50,417 nucleotides of DNA from Deltaproteobacteria bacterium (GCA_020444075.1 JAHLLR010000036.1:1-50417), one strand, 5' to 3'; counted from the first letter of the stretch, positions 8,786 through 18,057 are shown. Numbers and translations: made by a program. The notes: generated from the sequence alone by a model not told the origin.

Positions 8786-11700
8786 TCACCGACGCAAATC
8801 AAGAGTATACGGAAAATATGGATTGGCTTCCTCGACCGGCACCTCAGCCAGTATGCCGGGGGTGTGGCCGCCGGGAACGAAGCGAGCGTTACGCCGTCCT
8901 TCGGCTTCGTAAGCGTTAACCGGAAACACGTCATAGTGGCGCCCTCCCGGATGGCCCACATGGTAGGTGCAGCCGCCGACGGACCGACCGGACCAGGTGT
9001 CGAAAAGATCGATGGTCAGGGGGGTGTGCACGCCGATAGTAGGGTGCAGGCAGGATGGCGGCTGCCAGGCCCGATAACGGATGCCGGCCACGAAAACGCC
9101 TTCCATGCGGGTCGGCTTCAGGGGTACGCGCCTCCCGTTGCAGACCACGATATGGCGTTTTCCGGTCATGCCGGAAACCTTGATCTGAAGCCGTTCGACC
9201 GACGAGTCCACATAGCGGGCGGTCCCCCCGCCGCCGGGCTCCTCGCCCAGCACATGCCAGGGCTCCAGGGCCTGGCGCAGCTCGATCTCCATGCCCTGGC
9301 AATCCACTTTTCCGTGGATCGGGAAGCGAAACTCGAAATGGGGGTGGAAAAAATCCATGGATACCGGAAAGCCGGCCCGGTTCAGCGTCTTCAGTACGTC
9401 TGCGAAATCGTCGTTCAGCGGCTGGGGCAGCATGAAACGGTCGTGGAGCCGGGTGCCCCAGCGCACCAGCTCCCGGCGGTAGGGGGTTTGCCAGAACCAG
9501 GCCACAAACGTCCGCAGGAGCAGCTGCTGGGCCAGGCTCATGCGGGCGTGTGGCGGCATCTCAAAGGCACGGAATTCCAGCAGCCCCAACCTGCCGGCGG
9601 CGCTGTCCGGTGAATAGAGCTTGTCGATGCAGAACTCGGCGCGGTGGGTGTTGCCGGTGACGTCCACCAGCAGGTGGCGGAACAGGCGGTCCACCAGCCA
9701 CGGCGGACATGAACGGTCCGGACCCGTTTGCCGGTCCAGCTCGGCAAAGGCGATCTCCAGTTCATAGAGGCTGTCGTTCCGGGCTTCGTCGATACGCGGC
9801 TGCTGGCTGGTGGGTCCGATGAAAAGGCCGGAAAAAAGAAACGAAAGGGACGGGTGGTTGTTCCAGAAGGAAACGAAGCTGCGCAGCAGGTCCGGCCGGC
9901 GCAGAAAGGGGCTGTCCGCCGGGGTTGCACCGCCGAGGACGATGTGGTTGCCGCCGCCGGTGCCGGTGTGGCGGCCGTCGACCAAAAACTTTTCGGTGCC
10001 CAGGCGGGTCTGGCGGGCTGTTTCGTAAAGCGCGGTGGTGCTGTCGACCATCTCCCGCCAGCTGTGCATGGGCTGGATGTTCACCTCGATGACCCCGGGG
10101 TCGGGCGTGATCTTGAAACTGTCCAGGCGCGGGTCATAGGGCGGGGTGTAGCCTTCGATCAGCACCGGCAATCCCGTCTTTGCCGCGGTGGCCTCAATGG
10201 CGGCCACCAGCTCCAGGTACCCTTCCAGGGAGACAATCGGCGGCATGAACACATACAGCCGGCCCTCGCGGGGTTGAACGCACAAGGCCGTACGGACCAC
10301 CCAGGCGGCGGATTCGCCGACCGCCGGGGCCGGTTCGGTAAAAGGCTTGGGCTGGGTGCGCACGCCTTCACCCACCCGTTCCGGCGGATGTCCTTGCAAA
10401 GCCTGTTGGCCCCTGTGAAGCTCGGGCAGCGGTCCCCGGTCGGCCATGGGATCCAGGGGGTGGTCATAGGGGAAATCCGCCTTGGAAACCCAGGGCAGAG
10501 ATTCCAGAGGCAGGCGCAGCCCGGCCGGGGAATCGCCGGGCAGCAGGAACATGTGCCCTCCCCGCAACGGCCAGGGGCCGCTCTTCCAGGAGCCGTGCTG
10601 CAGGGGCAGGACGTAACCCACCACCGCCCCCAGCCCCCGCTGGAAGGCGCCCGCCATACGGCTCCGGGCCTCGGGATCGTCCAGCCGGGGGTCGGTGGGA
10701 TCCACATTCACCGGCAGCCGCTGCTCCTTGTGCAGGTAATACAGGACGTCCTCGTAGCCTTCGCGGATGTATCGCCGGCTCACCGACAGCGTGTCGGCCA
10801 GGGTGTCGATGAAAATCTTGGCCTCGACGATGCCGAAGCCATAGTCTTTGGACACGTCGGCGATCCAGCGGTCGTCGGTCCACACCGGTCGGCCGTCCCG
10901 GCGCCAGTAGCACCCCAGGGCCCAGCGGGGCAGGGATTCCCCCGGGTACCATTTCCCCTGTCCGTAGTGCAGCAGTCCGCCGGGGGCCCACTGCTGCCGC
11001 AGCCGTTTGAGCAGGGCCTCGGCCAGCTGCTGCTTTTCCTCCCCCAGGGCTCCGGTGTTCCACTGGTCGCCATCCATGTCGTCGATGGAAACGAAGGTGG
11101 GCTCTCCCCCCATGGTCAGGCGCACATCCGCCTCGGTCAGCTGACGATCCACCCGGTCCCCCAGTTCAACGACGGCCGCCCAGACCTCCTCCGGGTAGGG
11201 TTTTGTGGAACGGGGTGCTTCGCGAATGCGTTGAACGCTCATGCTGTGGCTGAAATCCACCTCGCATTTGTCCAGGGCGCCGGTGATGGGGGCCGCGCTA
11301 CGGGGCTGCGGTGAACAGGCCAATGGAATATGTCCTTCGCCGGCAAAGAGTCCCGACGTGGGGTCCATGCCCACCCATCCGGCCCCGGGGAGATAGACCT
11401 CGGTCCAGGCATGCAGGTCGGTGAAGTCGGCTTCCGGACCGGAGGGTCCGTCCAGGGATTTGACGTCCTGGGCAAGCTGGATCAGATAGCCGGACACGAA
11501 GCGGGCGGCCAGTCCCAGATGACGCAGGATGTTGACCAGCAGCCAGGCCGAGTCCCGGCACGACCCGCTGCCCAGGGTCAGGGTCTGTTCGCAGCTCTGC
11601 ACGTTGGGCTCCATGCGGATCAGATAGCGGATGTCGCGGCTCAGCCGCTGGTTCAGATCCACCATAAAATTGTTGGTCGGTCTGGCGCTGCGGTCGATCC

Positions 11701-12097
11701 CGGCCAGGTAGGCTTTGAGTTCCTTGCCCGCCGGTTCTTTGGCCAGATAGGGTCCCAGTTCCGCCTTAAGCGTCGGCTCATAGTAGAAGGGGAAGGTTTC
11801 GGCATCGGGTTCCAGGAAAAAATCGAAGGGGTTGATGATGATCATCTCCGCCACCAGATCCACTTCCACCTGCAACTCGGTCGTTTTTTCCGGAAACACC
11901 AGGCGGCCCAGATAGTTGCTGAAAGGGTCCTGCTGCCAGTTGATGAAATGGTTTTTGGGGGTCACCGTCATGGAGTAGCTCAGAATCGGCGTCCGGCAAT
12001 GGGGCGCCGGCCGCAGCCTGACGATGTGGGGGGAGAGGGAGATGCGCCGGTCATAACGGTACGAGGTCTTGTGGTTCAGGGCAACATGGATTCCCAC
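8786..12097 (-). CDS. Transglutaminase fused to DUF2126 putative amidoligase (set one)
   Basis: This 1103-residue protein has a transglutaminase N-terminal domain and core (about 1-270) with the triad Cys180 (GSGSCRDSA), His229 (LHAWTEVYL) and Asp245 (GMDPTSG). A large DUF2126 region (about 300-1100) follows. Pfam names DUF2126 a putative amidoligase related to glutamine-synthetase-type COOH-NH2 ligases. Features here include MGGEPTFVSIDD, GGGNHIVLGG and LLEFRAFEMPPHARMS. A protein with both a probable amide hydrolase/transferase and a probable ligase suggests making and editing of peptide tags or small peptides; the substrate is unknown. The gene lies 12 bases after the alpha-E gene. Length and domain order are normal for this family. 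Confidence 0.92.
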   Translation of the reverse strand: MGIHVALNHKTSYRYDRRISLSPHIVRLRPAPHCRTPILSYSMTVTPKNHFINWQQDPFSNYLGRLVFPEKTTELQVEVDLVAEMIIINPFDFFLEPDAETFPFYYEPTLKAELGPYLAKEPAGKELKAYLAGIDRSARPTNNFMVDLNQRLSRDIRYLIRMEPNVQSCEQTLTLGSGSCRDSAWLLVNILRHLGLAARFVSGYLIQLAQDVKSLDGPSGPEADFTDLHAWTEVYLPGAGWVGMDPTSGLFAGEGHIPLACSPQPRSAAPITGALDKCEVDFSHSMSVQRIREAPRSTKPYPEEVWAAVVELGDRVDRQLTEADVRLTMGGEPTFVSIDDMDGDQWNTGALGEEKQQLAEALLKRLRQQWAPGGLLHYGQGKWYPGESLPRWALGCYWRRDGRPVWTDDRWIADVSKDYGFGIVEAKIFIDTLADTLSVSRRYIREGYEDVLYYLHKEQRLPVNVDPTDPRLDDPEARSRMAGAFQRGLGAVVGYVLPLQHGSWKSGPWPLRGGHMFLLPGDSPAGLRLPLESLPWVSKADFPYDHPLDPMADRGPLPELHRGQQALQGHPPERVGEGVRTQPKPFTEPAPAVGESAAWVVRTALCVQPREGRLYVFMPPIVSLEGYLELVAAIEATAAKTGLPVLIEGYTPPYDPRLDSFKITPDPGVIEVNIQPMHSWREMVDSTTALYETARQTRLGTEKFLVDGRHTGTGGGNHIVLGGATPADSPFLRRPDLLRSFVSFWNNHPSLSFLFSGLFIGPTSQQPRIDEARNDSLYELEIAFAELDRQTGPDRSCPPWLVDRLFRHLLVDVTGNTHRAEFCIDKLYSPDSAAGRLGLLEFRAFEMPPHARMSLAQQLLLRTFVAWFWQTPYRRELVRWGTRLHDRFMLPQPLNDDFADVLKTLNRAGFPVSMDFFHPHFEFRFPIHGKVDCQGMEIELRQALEPWHVLGEEPGGGGTARYVDSSVERLQIKVSGMTGKRHIVVCNGRRVPLKPTRMEGVFVAGIRYRAWQPPSCLHPTIGVHTPLTIDLFDTWSGRSVGGCTYHVGHPGGRHYDVFPVNAYEAEGRRNARFVPGGHTPGILAEVPVEEANPYFPYTLDLRR

Positions 12098-12109
12098 GGA
12101 CTGTCCTTT

Positions 12110-13084
12110 CTACTGCTCGTTGGTGGATGTCTCGATCAGGGGCGTGAGGTTGAAGAAGGTCGTTCCGATAGCCCCGTCCACCTGATTGAGGCGGGTTTGC
12201 AGACCGTCCAGGTACTCGTGCAAACCGTGATCGACCACTTCATCGATGTCGGTGTATTCCAGATCCGCCTTGAGGCGGCCCAGCCGTTTCTCGGCAAGGT
12301 TGTTGGCCGATCCGGGCGGCGAGCCGCTGATACGGTGCAGGCAGGTCTGGGCCTTGGCGATGCAATGGCGGATGGAGCGGGGAAACTGGCTGTCGAAAAT
12401 CAGAAAACCGGCCACCTTGCGAGGGGTGATATGGTGATGTTCCTTACGGTACATCTCGAAGGCGCTGGCGGATTTAAGCACCGCCGTCCACTGGATGTTG
12501 TCGATGGGGGTGTTTACCAGGTCCGCCTGGGGCAGCAGCATGAAGTATTTGACGTCCAGTATCCGGGACGTTTTGTCGGCCCGTTCCATCATCATGCCGA
12601 TACGGGCGAAGTTCCAGGCCTCGCCGTGGCTCATGGTGGAGTCCATCAGGCCGGTGAACAGGTGGCTGCGCATCTGGATGATCTTGAAGAAGCGGTGGGG
12701 GTCCTCAAGGGCCATGGTCAGGCTCCCGTTGCCGGCCAGTTCCAGGTAGAAATTGTTCAGATGCTCCCACATTTCCGAAGAGATGATTTCGCGGATGGAC
12801 CGGCCGTTTTCCCGAGCGGCCGCCAGGCAGGAAAGAATGGAATTGGGGTATGTCCGGTCAAAGGTCAGGAACCGGATCACCGCCTCCTGGTTGTAATCCG
12901 GGGAACTTTTTTCGAACCGGTCCTGGTCGCCGGTGATCATTACCAACGGCTCCCAGTGCTTGCCTTTTTCCGACGGCATGTCCAGCAGCAGGTTGAGGTT
13001 GACACTGATGAAACGGGCCACATTTTCGGCGCGTTCGATATAGCGGCACATCCAGTAGATTGAGTTGGCTACGCGGCTGAGCAT
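12110..13084 (-). CDS. Alpha-E domain protein (DUF403, set one)
   Basis: The 324-residue protein begins MLSRVANSIYWMCRYIERAENVAR, the hallmark of DUF403/alpha-E proteins, and is predicted to be almost entirely helical. It keeps the family's repeated charged motifs, including HGEAWNFARIGMMMERADKTSRILDVKY. Its biochemical function is unknown. It always travels with circularly permuted ATP-grasp ligases and transglutaminases and may be a substrate-holding partner. Spacing to both neighbours is 11-12 bases, so it is co-transcribed with them. Its start has the AGGAGG of the short junction with the ATP-grasp gene. Confidence 0.92.
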   Translation of the reverse strand: MLSRVANSIYWMCRYIERAENVARFISVNLNLLLDMPSEKGKHWEPLVMITGDQDRFEKSSPDYNQEAVIRFLTFDRTYPNSILSCLAAARENGRSIREIISSEMWEHLNNFYLELAGNGSLTMALEDPHRFFKIIQMRSHLFTGLMDSTMSHGEAWNFARIGMMMERADKTSRILDVKYFMLLPQADLVNTPIDNIQWTAVLKSASAFEMYRKEHHHITPRKVAGFLIFDSQFPRSIRHCIAKAQTCLHRISGSPPGSANNLAEKRLGRLKADLEYTDIDEVVDHGLHEYLDGLQTRLNQVDGAIGTTFFNLTPLIETSTNEQ

Positions 13085-13095
13085 CGATCTTCCTC

Positions 13096-14526
13096 CTATA
13101 GCACCCAGGTGTCCTTGCTCCCCCCGCCCTGGGAAGAGTTGACCACCAGGGAGCCCCTGGTCAGGGCCACCCGGGTCAACCCGCCGGGCTGTACGTAGAT
13201 TTCCTCGCCAAAGAGCACGTAGGGTCGCAGATCAACATGGCGCCCCTCAATGCGGTCGCCCACGATGGTGGGCACCCGGGACAGGGAGATGGTGGGCTGG
13301 GCCATGTAGTTGCGCGGTTCGGCAGCTATTTTCCCGGCAAAGGCCGCCCGCTCCGTTTCAGAGGCATGGGGGCCCACCAGCATGCCGTATCCGCCGGATT
13401 CGTTGGCGGCCTTGACCACCAGCTGATCCAGGTGCGCCAGCACATATGCCCGGTCTTGGTCGTTCCGGCAGATGTAGGTGGGCACGTTGGGCAGGATAGC
13501 CTCCTCGCCGGTGTAGTATTTGATTATCTTGGGCACATAGGCGTAGATTACCTTGTCGTCGGCGATGCCGGTGCCCGGTGCGTTGGCCATGGCGATGCGT
13601 CCCGCCTTGTAGACGCCGATGAGCCCCTTGACGCCCAGCAAGGAATCCGGACGGAACACCTCCGGGTCGATAAAATCGTCGTCGATACGCCGGTAGAGGA
13701 CGTCCACGCGCTTGAGGCCCTTGGTGGTGAGCATGTGAACGAATCCGTCGGACACCACGAGATCCCGGCCCTCCACCAGTTCCACGCCCATCTGCTGAGA
13801 GAGGAAAGAGTGTTCGAAGTAGGCGCTGTTATAGATGCCGGGGGTCAGTACACCGATGGTGGGCGATTGGACGTGATCCGGTGCCAGGTGCTCAAGAACC
13901 TTCAGCAGGTTGGAGGGGTAATCGTCCACCGGACGCACCCGGGAGGCCTCGAAAACCTGGGGAAAGGTGCGCTTGAGCACCTGGCGGTTTTCCAGCACAT
14001 AGGAGACGCCCGAGGGGCAGCGCAGATTGTCTTCGAGCACATAAAAGCGCCCGTCGCGGTCCCGCACCAGGTCGGTGCCGGTCACATGGCACCAGATTCC
14101 CCGGGGCGGAGTGAACCCCTCGCACTCCCGGCGGTAGGTGCGGCTGGTGAGGACCAGGTCTTCGGGAACCACCTTATCCTTGAGAATCTTCTTGTCGTTG
14201 TATACGTCCTGAATAAATTCATTGAGGGCGAAGATGCGCTGCTTCAACCCGCTTTCGATCTGCTGCCAGTCGCTGCCGGAGACGATGCGGGGGATGATGT
14301 CGAATGGCATGATCTTTTCGGTGCCTTCATCGCGGCCGTAGACATTGAAGGTGATGCCCATTTTGAGCAGCATGGCTTCGGCTGCGCTCTGGCGCATGGC
14401 CAGATCCCCTGGGGGCAGCGACTCGATTTTGTCCACCAGCAATTGGGACCCGGGGCGGGGATTGCCGTTGGCATCGATCAGTTCATCGTAATAATCACCC
14501 GGATCGTACGTCCTGAATGTCTCCAT
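13096..14526 (-). CDS. Circularly permuted type 2 ATP-grasp protein (set one, intact ligase)
   Basis: This 476-residue protein spans DUF404 and DUF407 and is predicted to activate a carboxylate with ATP and join it to an amine. It keeps the expected conserved residues: LEDNLRCPSG (164-173), a VEGRDLVV segment, YRRIDDDFIDP (278-288), Lys372 followed by a GGYG loop (378-381), VQPGGLTR, and NSSQGGGSKD near the C-terminus. The frame extends upstream to 14706, but the ATG at 14526 starts the family-like sequence (METFRTYDPGDYYDEL) and has GGAGG about 10 bases before it. It is the first gene of the operon, about 170 bases downstream of a strong promoter. Substrates are unknown. Confidence 0.93.
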   Translation of the reverse strand: METFRTYDPGDYYDELIDANGNPRPGSQLLVDKIESLPPGDLAMRQSAAEAMLLKMGITFNVYGRDEGTEKIMPFDIIPRIVSGSDWQQIESGLKQRIFALNEFIQDVYNDKKILKDKVVPEDLVLTSRTYRRECEGFTPPRGIWCHVTGTDLVRDRDGRFYVLEDNLRCPSGVSYVLENRQVLKRTFPQVFEASRVRPVDDYPSNLLKVLEHLAPDHVQSPTIGVLTPGIYNSAYFEHSFLSQQMGVELVEGRDLVVSDGFVHMLTTKGLKRVDVLYRRIDDDFIDPEVFRPDSLLGVKGLIGVYKAGRIAMANAPGTGIADDKVIYAYVPKIIKYYTGEEAILPNVPTYICRNDQDRAYVLAHLDQLVVKAANESGGYGMLVGPHASETERAAFAGKIAAEPRNYMAQPTISLSRVPTIVGDRIEGRHVDLRPYVLFGEEIYVQPGGLTRVALTRGSLVVNSSQGGGSKDTWVL

Positions 14527-14905
14527 CGGGCCTTTTCCTCCATGGTCTGAATTGTGACTGCGTAGGGTTCTATCGCATATCGATCGGACGAATTTCCATC
14601 GGGCAGCAAGCGTGGTGGCGGTTTGACATATCGGCTGTCTCAGAGCTGCCTGGGTGTCTTTTGTCGAAAGGTCGACCCCCTGATTATTCGCATGCGAGTA
14701 TGTCAAGAAGGCGCCGGCGTGTCAATCCATAGGTCAATACAGCAGGTTGCCTCCATGTCGGCAAGCCACCGCTTGCATTTCCTTGATTGCGGCAGGGTTT
14801 CATGACAAGGTGATAATCGTTTCTGCTAAGCCGGCATCCGATGGATACCTCCGTTTCACTTCGAGGCGATAGATCTTTTTATTGTTACCCTTTCAAGAGG
14901 ATATC
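14527..14905. other. Divergent intergenic region, amidoligase operon / mgtE
   Basis: It contains the minus-strand promoter described separately. I looked for an M-box-like Mg2+ leader before mgtE and recognise none. No convincing gene is present; the short ORFs here lack coding character. Confidence 0.55.
14697..14725 (-). promoter_or_regulatory. Sigma70-like promoter of the amidoligase operon
   Basis: On the minus strand there is a perfect TTGACA (14725-14720), a 17-base spacer and CATACT (14702-14697; 4 of 6 to TATAAT). This places transcription start about 165 bases before the ATP-grasp ATG at 14526. It is the best promoter match in this gap. It suggests constitutive or moderately regulated expression; I see no clear operator over it. 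Confidence 0.6.
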
Positions 14906-16270
14906 ATGATGGATTCAGCTTCCCCCTGGGAAACCCTCAGCCAACGGATCGCTGCGAAAAACAGCGTTGAACTGACCGCATTTATTGACACCCTCAGCCC
15001 GCAGGAGACGGCCAGGGCTATCTCCCGGCTGACCGAGGAAGAACAGCATCGTCTGTTCACCCTTCTCAGCCCCGAGGATGCCGCCGACGTGATTGAGGAC
15101 ATCCCGGAAGCCCAGGCCGCGGATCTGGTGGAAGATATGCCATCGGCACAGGCGGCGGCGATCATGGAGGAACTGACCAGCGATCACCTGGTGGATGTGC
15201 TGGGCGAAATGGATGAGGATGCGAGCCGGGCGATTTTAGCGAAAATGGGGCGCAAAGATGCCGAAGAAGCCAGAATGCTGCTGGATTACGCACCGGACTG
15301 CGCCGGTGGCCTCATGATTTCCGAATTCCTTGCCTATAAAACCGACCATACGATCCAGGATGTGCTCGATGACCTGCAGGCCAATCGGAGTAAATACGTC
15401 GATTATCATGTTCAGTATTTTTATGTAGTTGACCGGGAAGGGAAGCTGGCCGGTGTGCTTCGTATGCACGACCTGCTTTTTCCCGCCCGGGAGACCCGGC
15501 TCACCCAGGTGATGATCCCTTCCCCGCTCAGTGTGTCGGACAAGGCTTCGCTTCGCGCGTTGGAAGAATTTTTCGAAGAGCATCACCTGTTCGGTGTGCC
15601 GGTTGTGGACGATGGGCGGCGGCTGGTCGGCGTGGTGCTGCCGGAAGCCATCGAGGAGGCGGTCAATAAGCGCAAGACAAAAACGTTTCTGCGGTTGAGC
15701 GGCATCATTGGCGGTGAGGAATTCCGGACCATGCCGCTGCTTTCCCGTTCCGGACGCCGTCTCTCCTGGTTGACCATGAATATCGTCCTCAATATCGTTG
15801 CCGCCAGCGTCATCGCCCTGTATCAGGATACCCTCGCCGCCGCCATCACCCTGGCGGTTTTTCTGCCCATGGTCAGCGATATGAGCGGCTGTTCGGGGAA
15901 CCAGGCCGTGGCGGTTTCCATGCGGGAGCTCTCCCTGGGCCTGGTCCGGCCGGGCGAACTGCTCTGGGTTATGGCAAAAGAGGTCCGGGTCGGCATCATC
16001 AACGGTCTGGTGTTGGGCCTGCTGCTTGGCGGGGTTGCTTTTTTCTGGAAAGGGAACCCGTGGCTCGGGGTCGTGGTCGGCGGGGCATTGGCGGCCAATA
16101 CGCTGGTTTCCGTCCTTCTCGGCGGGGTGCTGCCCCTTGTGCTCAAGCGGTTGAAACTGGATCCTGCCCTGGTTTCGAGCCCGCTGCTGACAACGGCCAC
16201 CGACATGTGCGGCTTCTTTTTCGTTTTAAGTTTTGCCGCGGCGGTTCTGCCTAAACTCGAAGGCATGTAA
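14906..16270 (+). CDS. mgtE: MgtE-family magnesium transporter
   Basis: The 454-residue protein has the three MgtE parts: a helical N domain (about 1-130) with the repeated LSPEDAADVIEDIPEAQAAD motif, a tandem CBS module (about 135-255), and a five-helix membrane domain (about 285-450). MgtE is an inner-membrane Mg2+ channel gated by Mg2+ in the N and CBS domains. The membrane aspartate expected in the last helices is present (TATDMCGFFFVL). The usual GGNAGTQ loop reads MSGCSGNQAVAVSMREL here, a variant that may mark a subfamily. I chose the ATG at 14906 because an AAGAGG lies 5 bases before it; an upstream TTG at 14882 would add eight residues. Confidence 0.92.
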   Translation: MMDSASPWETLSQRIAAKNSVELTAFIDTLSPQETARAISRLTEEEQHRLFTLLSPEDAADVIEDIPEAQAADLVEDMPSAQAAAIMEELTSDHLVDVLGEMDEDASRAILAKMGRKDAEEARMLLDYAPDCAGGLMISEFLAYKTDHTIQDVLDDLQANRSKYVDYHVQYFYVVDREGKLAGVLRMHDLLFPARETRLTQVMIPSPLSVSDKASLRALEEFFEEHHLFGVPVVDDGRRLVGVVLPEAIEEAVNKRKTKTFLRLSGIIGGEEFRTMPLLSRSGRRLSWLTMNIVLNIVAASVIALYQDTLAAAITLAVFLPMVSDMSGCSGNQAVAVSMRELSLGLVRPGELLWVMAKEVRVGIINGLVLGLLLGGVAFFWKGNPWLGVVVGGALAANTLVSVLLGGVLPLVLKRLKLDPALVSSPLLTTATDMCGFFFVLSFAAAVLPKLEGM

Positions 16271-16337
16271 TCATAGACCCTATCCACTAACTGCCAAAGT
16301 CCAGGACATCAATAACCCAAGTCAAACGGTTATTCAT

Positions 16338-16826
16338 TCAGTTGGCGCCTCCCATGATGCCGGCCTCTCTCATTTCCACCTTGTCTCCGGCTTTTATTCC
16401 ATGCAATCGATACCACCCCTGATTGACTTCAAGCGCAAATAAGGCCGGTCGATTCGAGCGGTATCTGTTTTGGGTTTGGTCGGGTGACATGTCCTCAATG
16501 TTGATTATGGTTCCCGAGTCGTCCAGAAATGCGATGGAAAGCGGGATCCACGTATCTTTCATCCAGAAGGTCCTCGGGCCGGATCGTGGATACACGAACA
16601 GCATGCCATGATTTTCATCGAGGGCGAAGCGCCTGGACAAGCCACACGCACGTGATGGGGGTGTCGCCGCCAATTCCACAACCAGGTCATGCCCGTTGAT
16701 CGATAGGACGGTCGTGGGCAATTCGAGCGGGCAGGCGCTGATCGTTCCCGTCAGGGGCGATGAAATGAGGAGGGCCAGGAGAAAGATTCTCCGGAACCCG
16801 CCGGCATTGATCCTATCTGCAATCAT
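16338..16826 (-). CDS. DUF192 family exported protein
   Basis: The product has an N-terminal signal sequence (RRIFLLALLISSPLTGTISA) and a DUF192 beta-barrel domain with GLSRRF, GMLFVYP, TFWMKDTWIPLSIAFLDDSG and ALEVNQGW, all typical of the family. The family's function is unknown. I prefer the ATG at 16826 because it puts the signal peptide at the N-terminus. A GTG at 16862 would add 12 residues, and neither start has a strong ribosome-binding site. The gene follows a 59-residue protein gene and larB on the same strand, so the three may be co-transcribed. Confidence 0.88.
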   Translation of the reverse strand: MIADRINAGGFRRIFLLALLISSPLTGTISACPLELPTTVLSINGHDLVVELAATPPSRACGLSRRFALDENHGMLFVYPRSGPRTFWMKDTWIPLSIAFLDDSGTIINIEDMSPDQTQNRYRSNRPALFALEVNQGWYRLHGIKAGDKVEMREAGIMGGAN

Positions 16827-16875
16827 AAGCGACGGGGACCGATATGACTTCCCCGTGTCCACTCAGGTCGAATGT

Positions 16876-17055
16876 TCATTCTTCGGTAATCCGGTAGGTG
16901 CCATCCAGGCGGGTCATCATCTCGTCGTACCGGTCCATGAGCCTGTCTTTGCGCTCCTCGTACTCCGATTCTTCCAGCCGGCCGGCCTTGAACGCTGACT
17001 CGAGAACCGCCAGTTCGTTGTCGTACCAGCGGTCCGGGTCGAAGTTGTAGGTCAT
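16876..17055 (-). CDS. Small 59-residue charged protein of unknown function
   Basis: The frame encodes MTYNFDPDRWYDNELAVLES and then a highly charged helical stretch that ends DGTYRITEE. The opening motif of aromatic residues and the regular E/R/K spacing suggest a two-helix or coiled-coil small protein. An AAAGGG about 8 bases before the ATG could serve as ribosome-binding site. It lies 36 bases after the larB stop and 49 bases before the DUF192 start, filling the gap neatly. Codons favour G/C in third position, like its neighbours. I know no function for it. It is probably real rather than chance because its composition is protein-like and it is well placed. Confidence 0.68.
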   Translation of the reverse strand: MTYNFDPDRWYDNELAVLESAFKAGRLEESEYEERKDRLMDRYDEMMTRLDGTYRITEE

Positions 17056-17091
17056 CGGAGGCCCTTTCCCCGGGGACGGTGGATTTTTCGG

Positions 17092-17862
17092 TTACCGACC
17101 ATCAGTTCCCCGATTGGCGATGCGGTTGATCATGGATGCGGCGTATCCGGCACCGTAGCCGTTGTCGATGTTGACCACGGTGACGCCGTTGGCACAGGAG
17201 TTCAGCATGGTCAACAGGGCCGCCAGACCGCCGAAACTGGCACCGTAGCCGATGCTGGTGGGCACGGCGATTACCGGCTTGTCGGTAAGGCCGGCCGCCA
17301 CGCTGGGCAGGGCCCCGTCCATGCCGGCCACCACCACCAGCACGCTGGCCGCCTCGATTTTTTCCCGGTTGGAGAGCAGCCGGTGAATACCCGCCACACC
17401 CACATCGGTCAGCCGTTCCACACGGTTGCCCATCACCTCGGCGGTAACGGCCGCCTCTTCGGCCACCGGGATGTCCGAGGTGCCGGCACACATGACCAGG
17501 ATCGTCGTTTGCGTGGGTGTGACCGGCTTGCGGTTCATCACCACGATACGGGCCGCCGGGTGGTATTCCACCGAGTCGCAGATGCTTTTCAGCGCCTCGT
17601 AGACCGGGCGTTCAGCCCGGGTAGCCATGATGTTGGCGTCCTTTTCCAGCAGCCGCCGGGCAATGCCGACGATCTGCGTCACCGTCTTGCCCGGGCTGAA
17701 AATAGTTTCCGGATGACCGCTGCGAAGGGCCCGGTGATGGTCCACCATGGCATAGCCCAAGTCCGCATAAGGAAGATCCTTCAGGGTGCCCAGGGCCCGC
17801 TCCACAGGCATCTGACCGTTTTTCACCTTTTCCAACAGTGCTTTTAATGCATCGGCATTCAT
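17092..17862 (-). CDS. larB: LarB, pyridinium-3,5-biscarboxylic acid mononucleotide synthase
   Basis: LarB carboxylates and hydrolyses nicotinic acid adenine dinucleotide in the first step of making the nickel-pincer nucleotide cofactor of lactate racemase and related enzymes. The 256-residue protein has a family N-terminus and a PurE-like (AIR carboxylase) domain from about 115. The expected cysteine is present in NSCANGVTVVNIDNGYGAG (Cys223). SIGYGASFGG and AGMDGALPSVAAG are typical glycine-rich loops. larC, larE and a larA-like racemase are not in the window, so the cofactor user lies elsewhere. The next two genes (59-residue protein and DUF192) follow closely on the same strand. Confidence 0.93.
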   Translation of the reverse strand: MNADALKALLEKVKNGQMPVERALGTLKDLPYADLGYAMVDHHRALRSGHPETIFSPGKTVTQIVGIARRLLEKDANIMATRAERPVYEALKSICDSVEYHPAARIVVMNRKPVTPTQTTILVMCAGTSDIPVAEEAAVTAEVMGNRVERLTDVGVAGIHRLLSNREKIEAASVLVVVAGMDGALPSVAAGLTDKPVIAVPTSIGYGASFGGLAALLTMLNSCANGVTVVNIDNGYGAGYAASMINRIANRGTDGR

Positions 17863-18057
17863 ATTGCTGCGTTCCTTCTTCGGCGTTGGCCATTTTTTCT
17901 GACAGACTCGTTTTATGCCGACCTGCCGTCATATTCCGCCGCCCAGGCAGCCGAATGATACCGGAAGAGGCCAACCCTTCCCGTCTACCGGCCTTAACCG
18001 ATACCTGTCAACGAATTAATCCTTTCCGCATGGATGGACCCGCCAAGCAGACATAAA

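Noticed and set aside
9728-11314. 528-codon open frame on the plus strand, and the 577-codon one to 13063
   Set aside because: Both lie opposite the transglutaminase-DUF2126 and alpha-E genes and show no family resemblance.
14726-14905. Mg2+ riboswitch before mgtE
   Set aside because: No M-box-like architecture could be drawn by eye; a covariance search would be needed to be certain.
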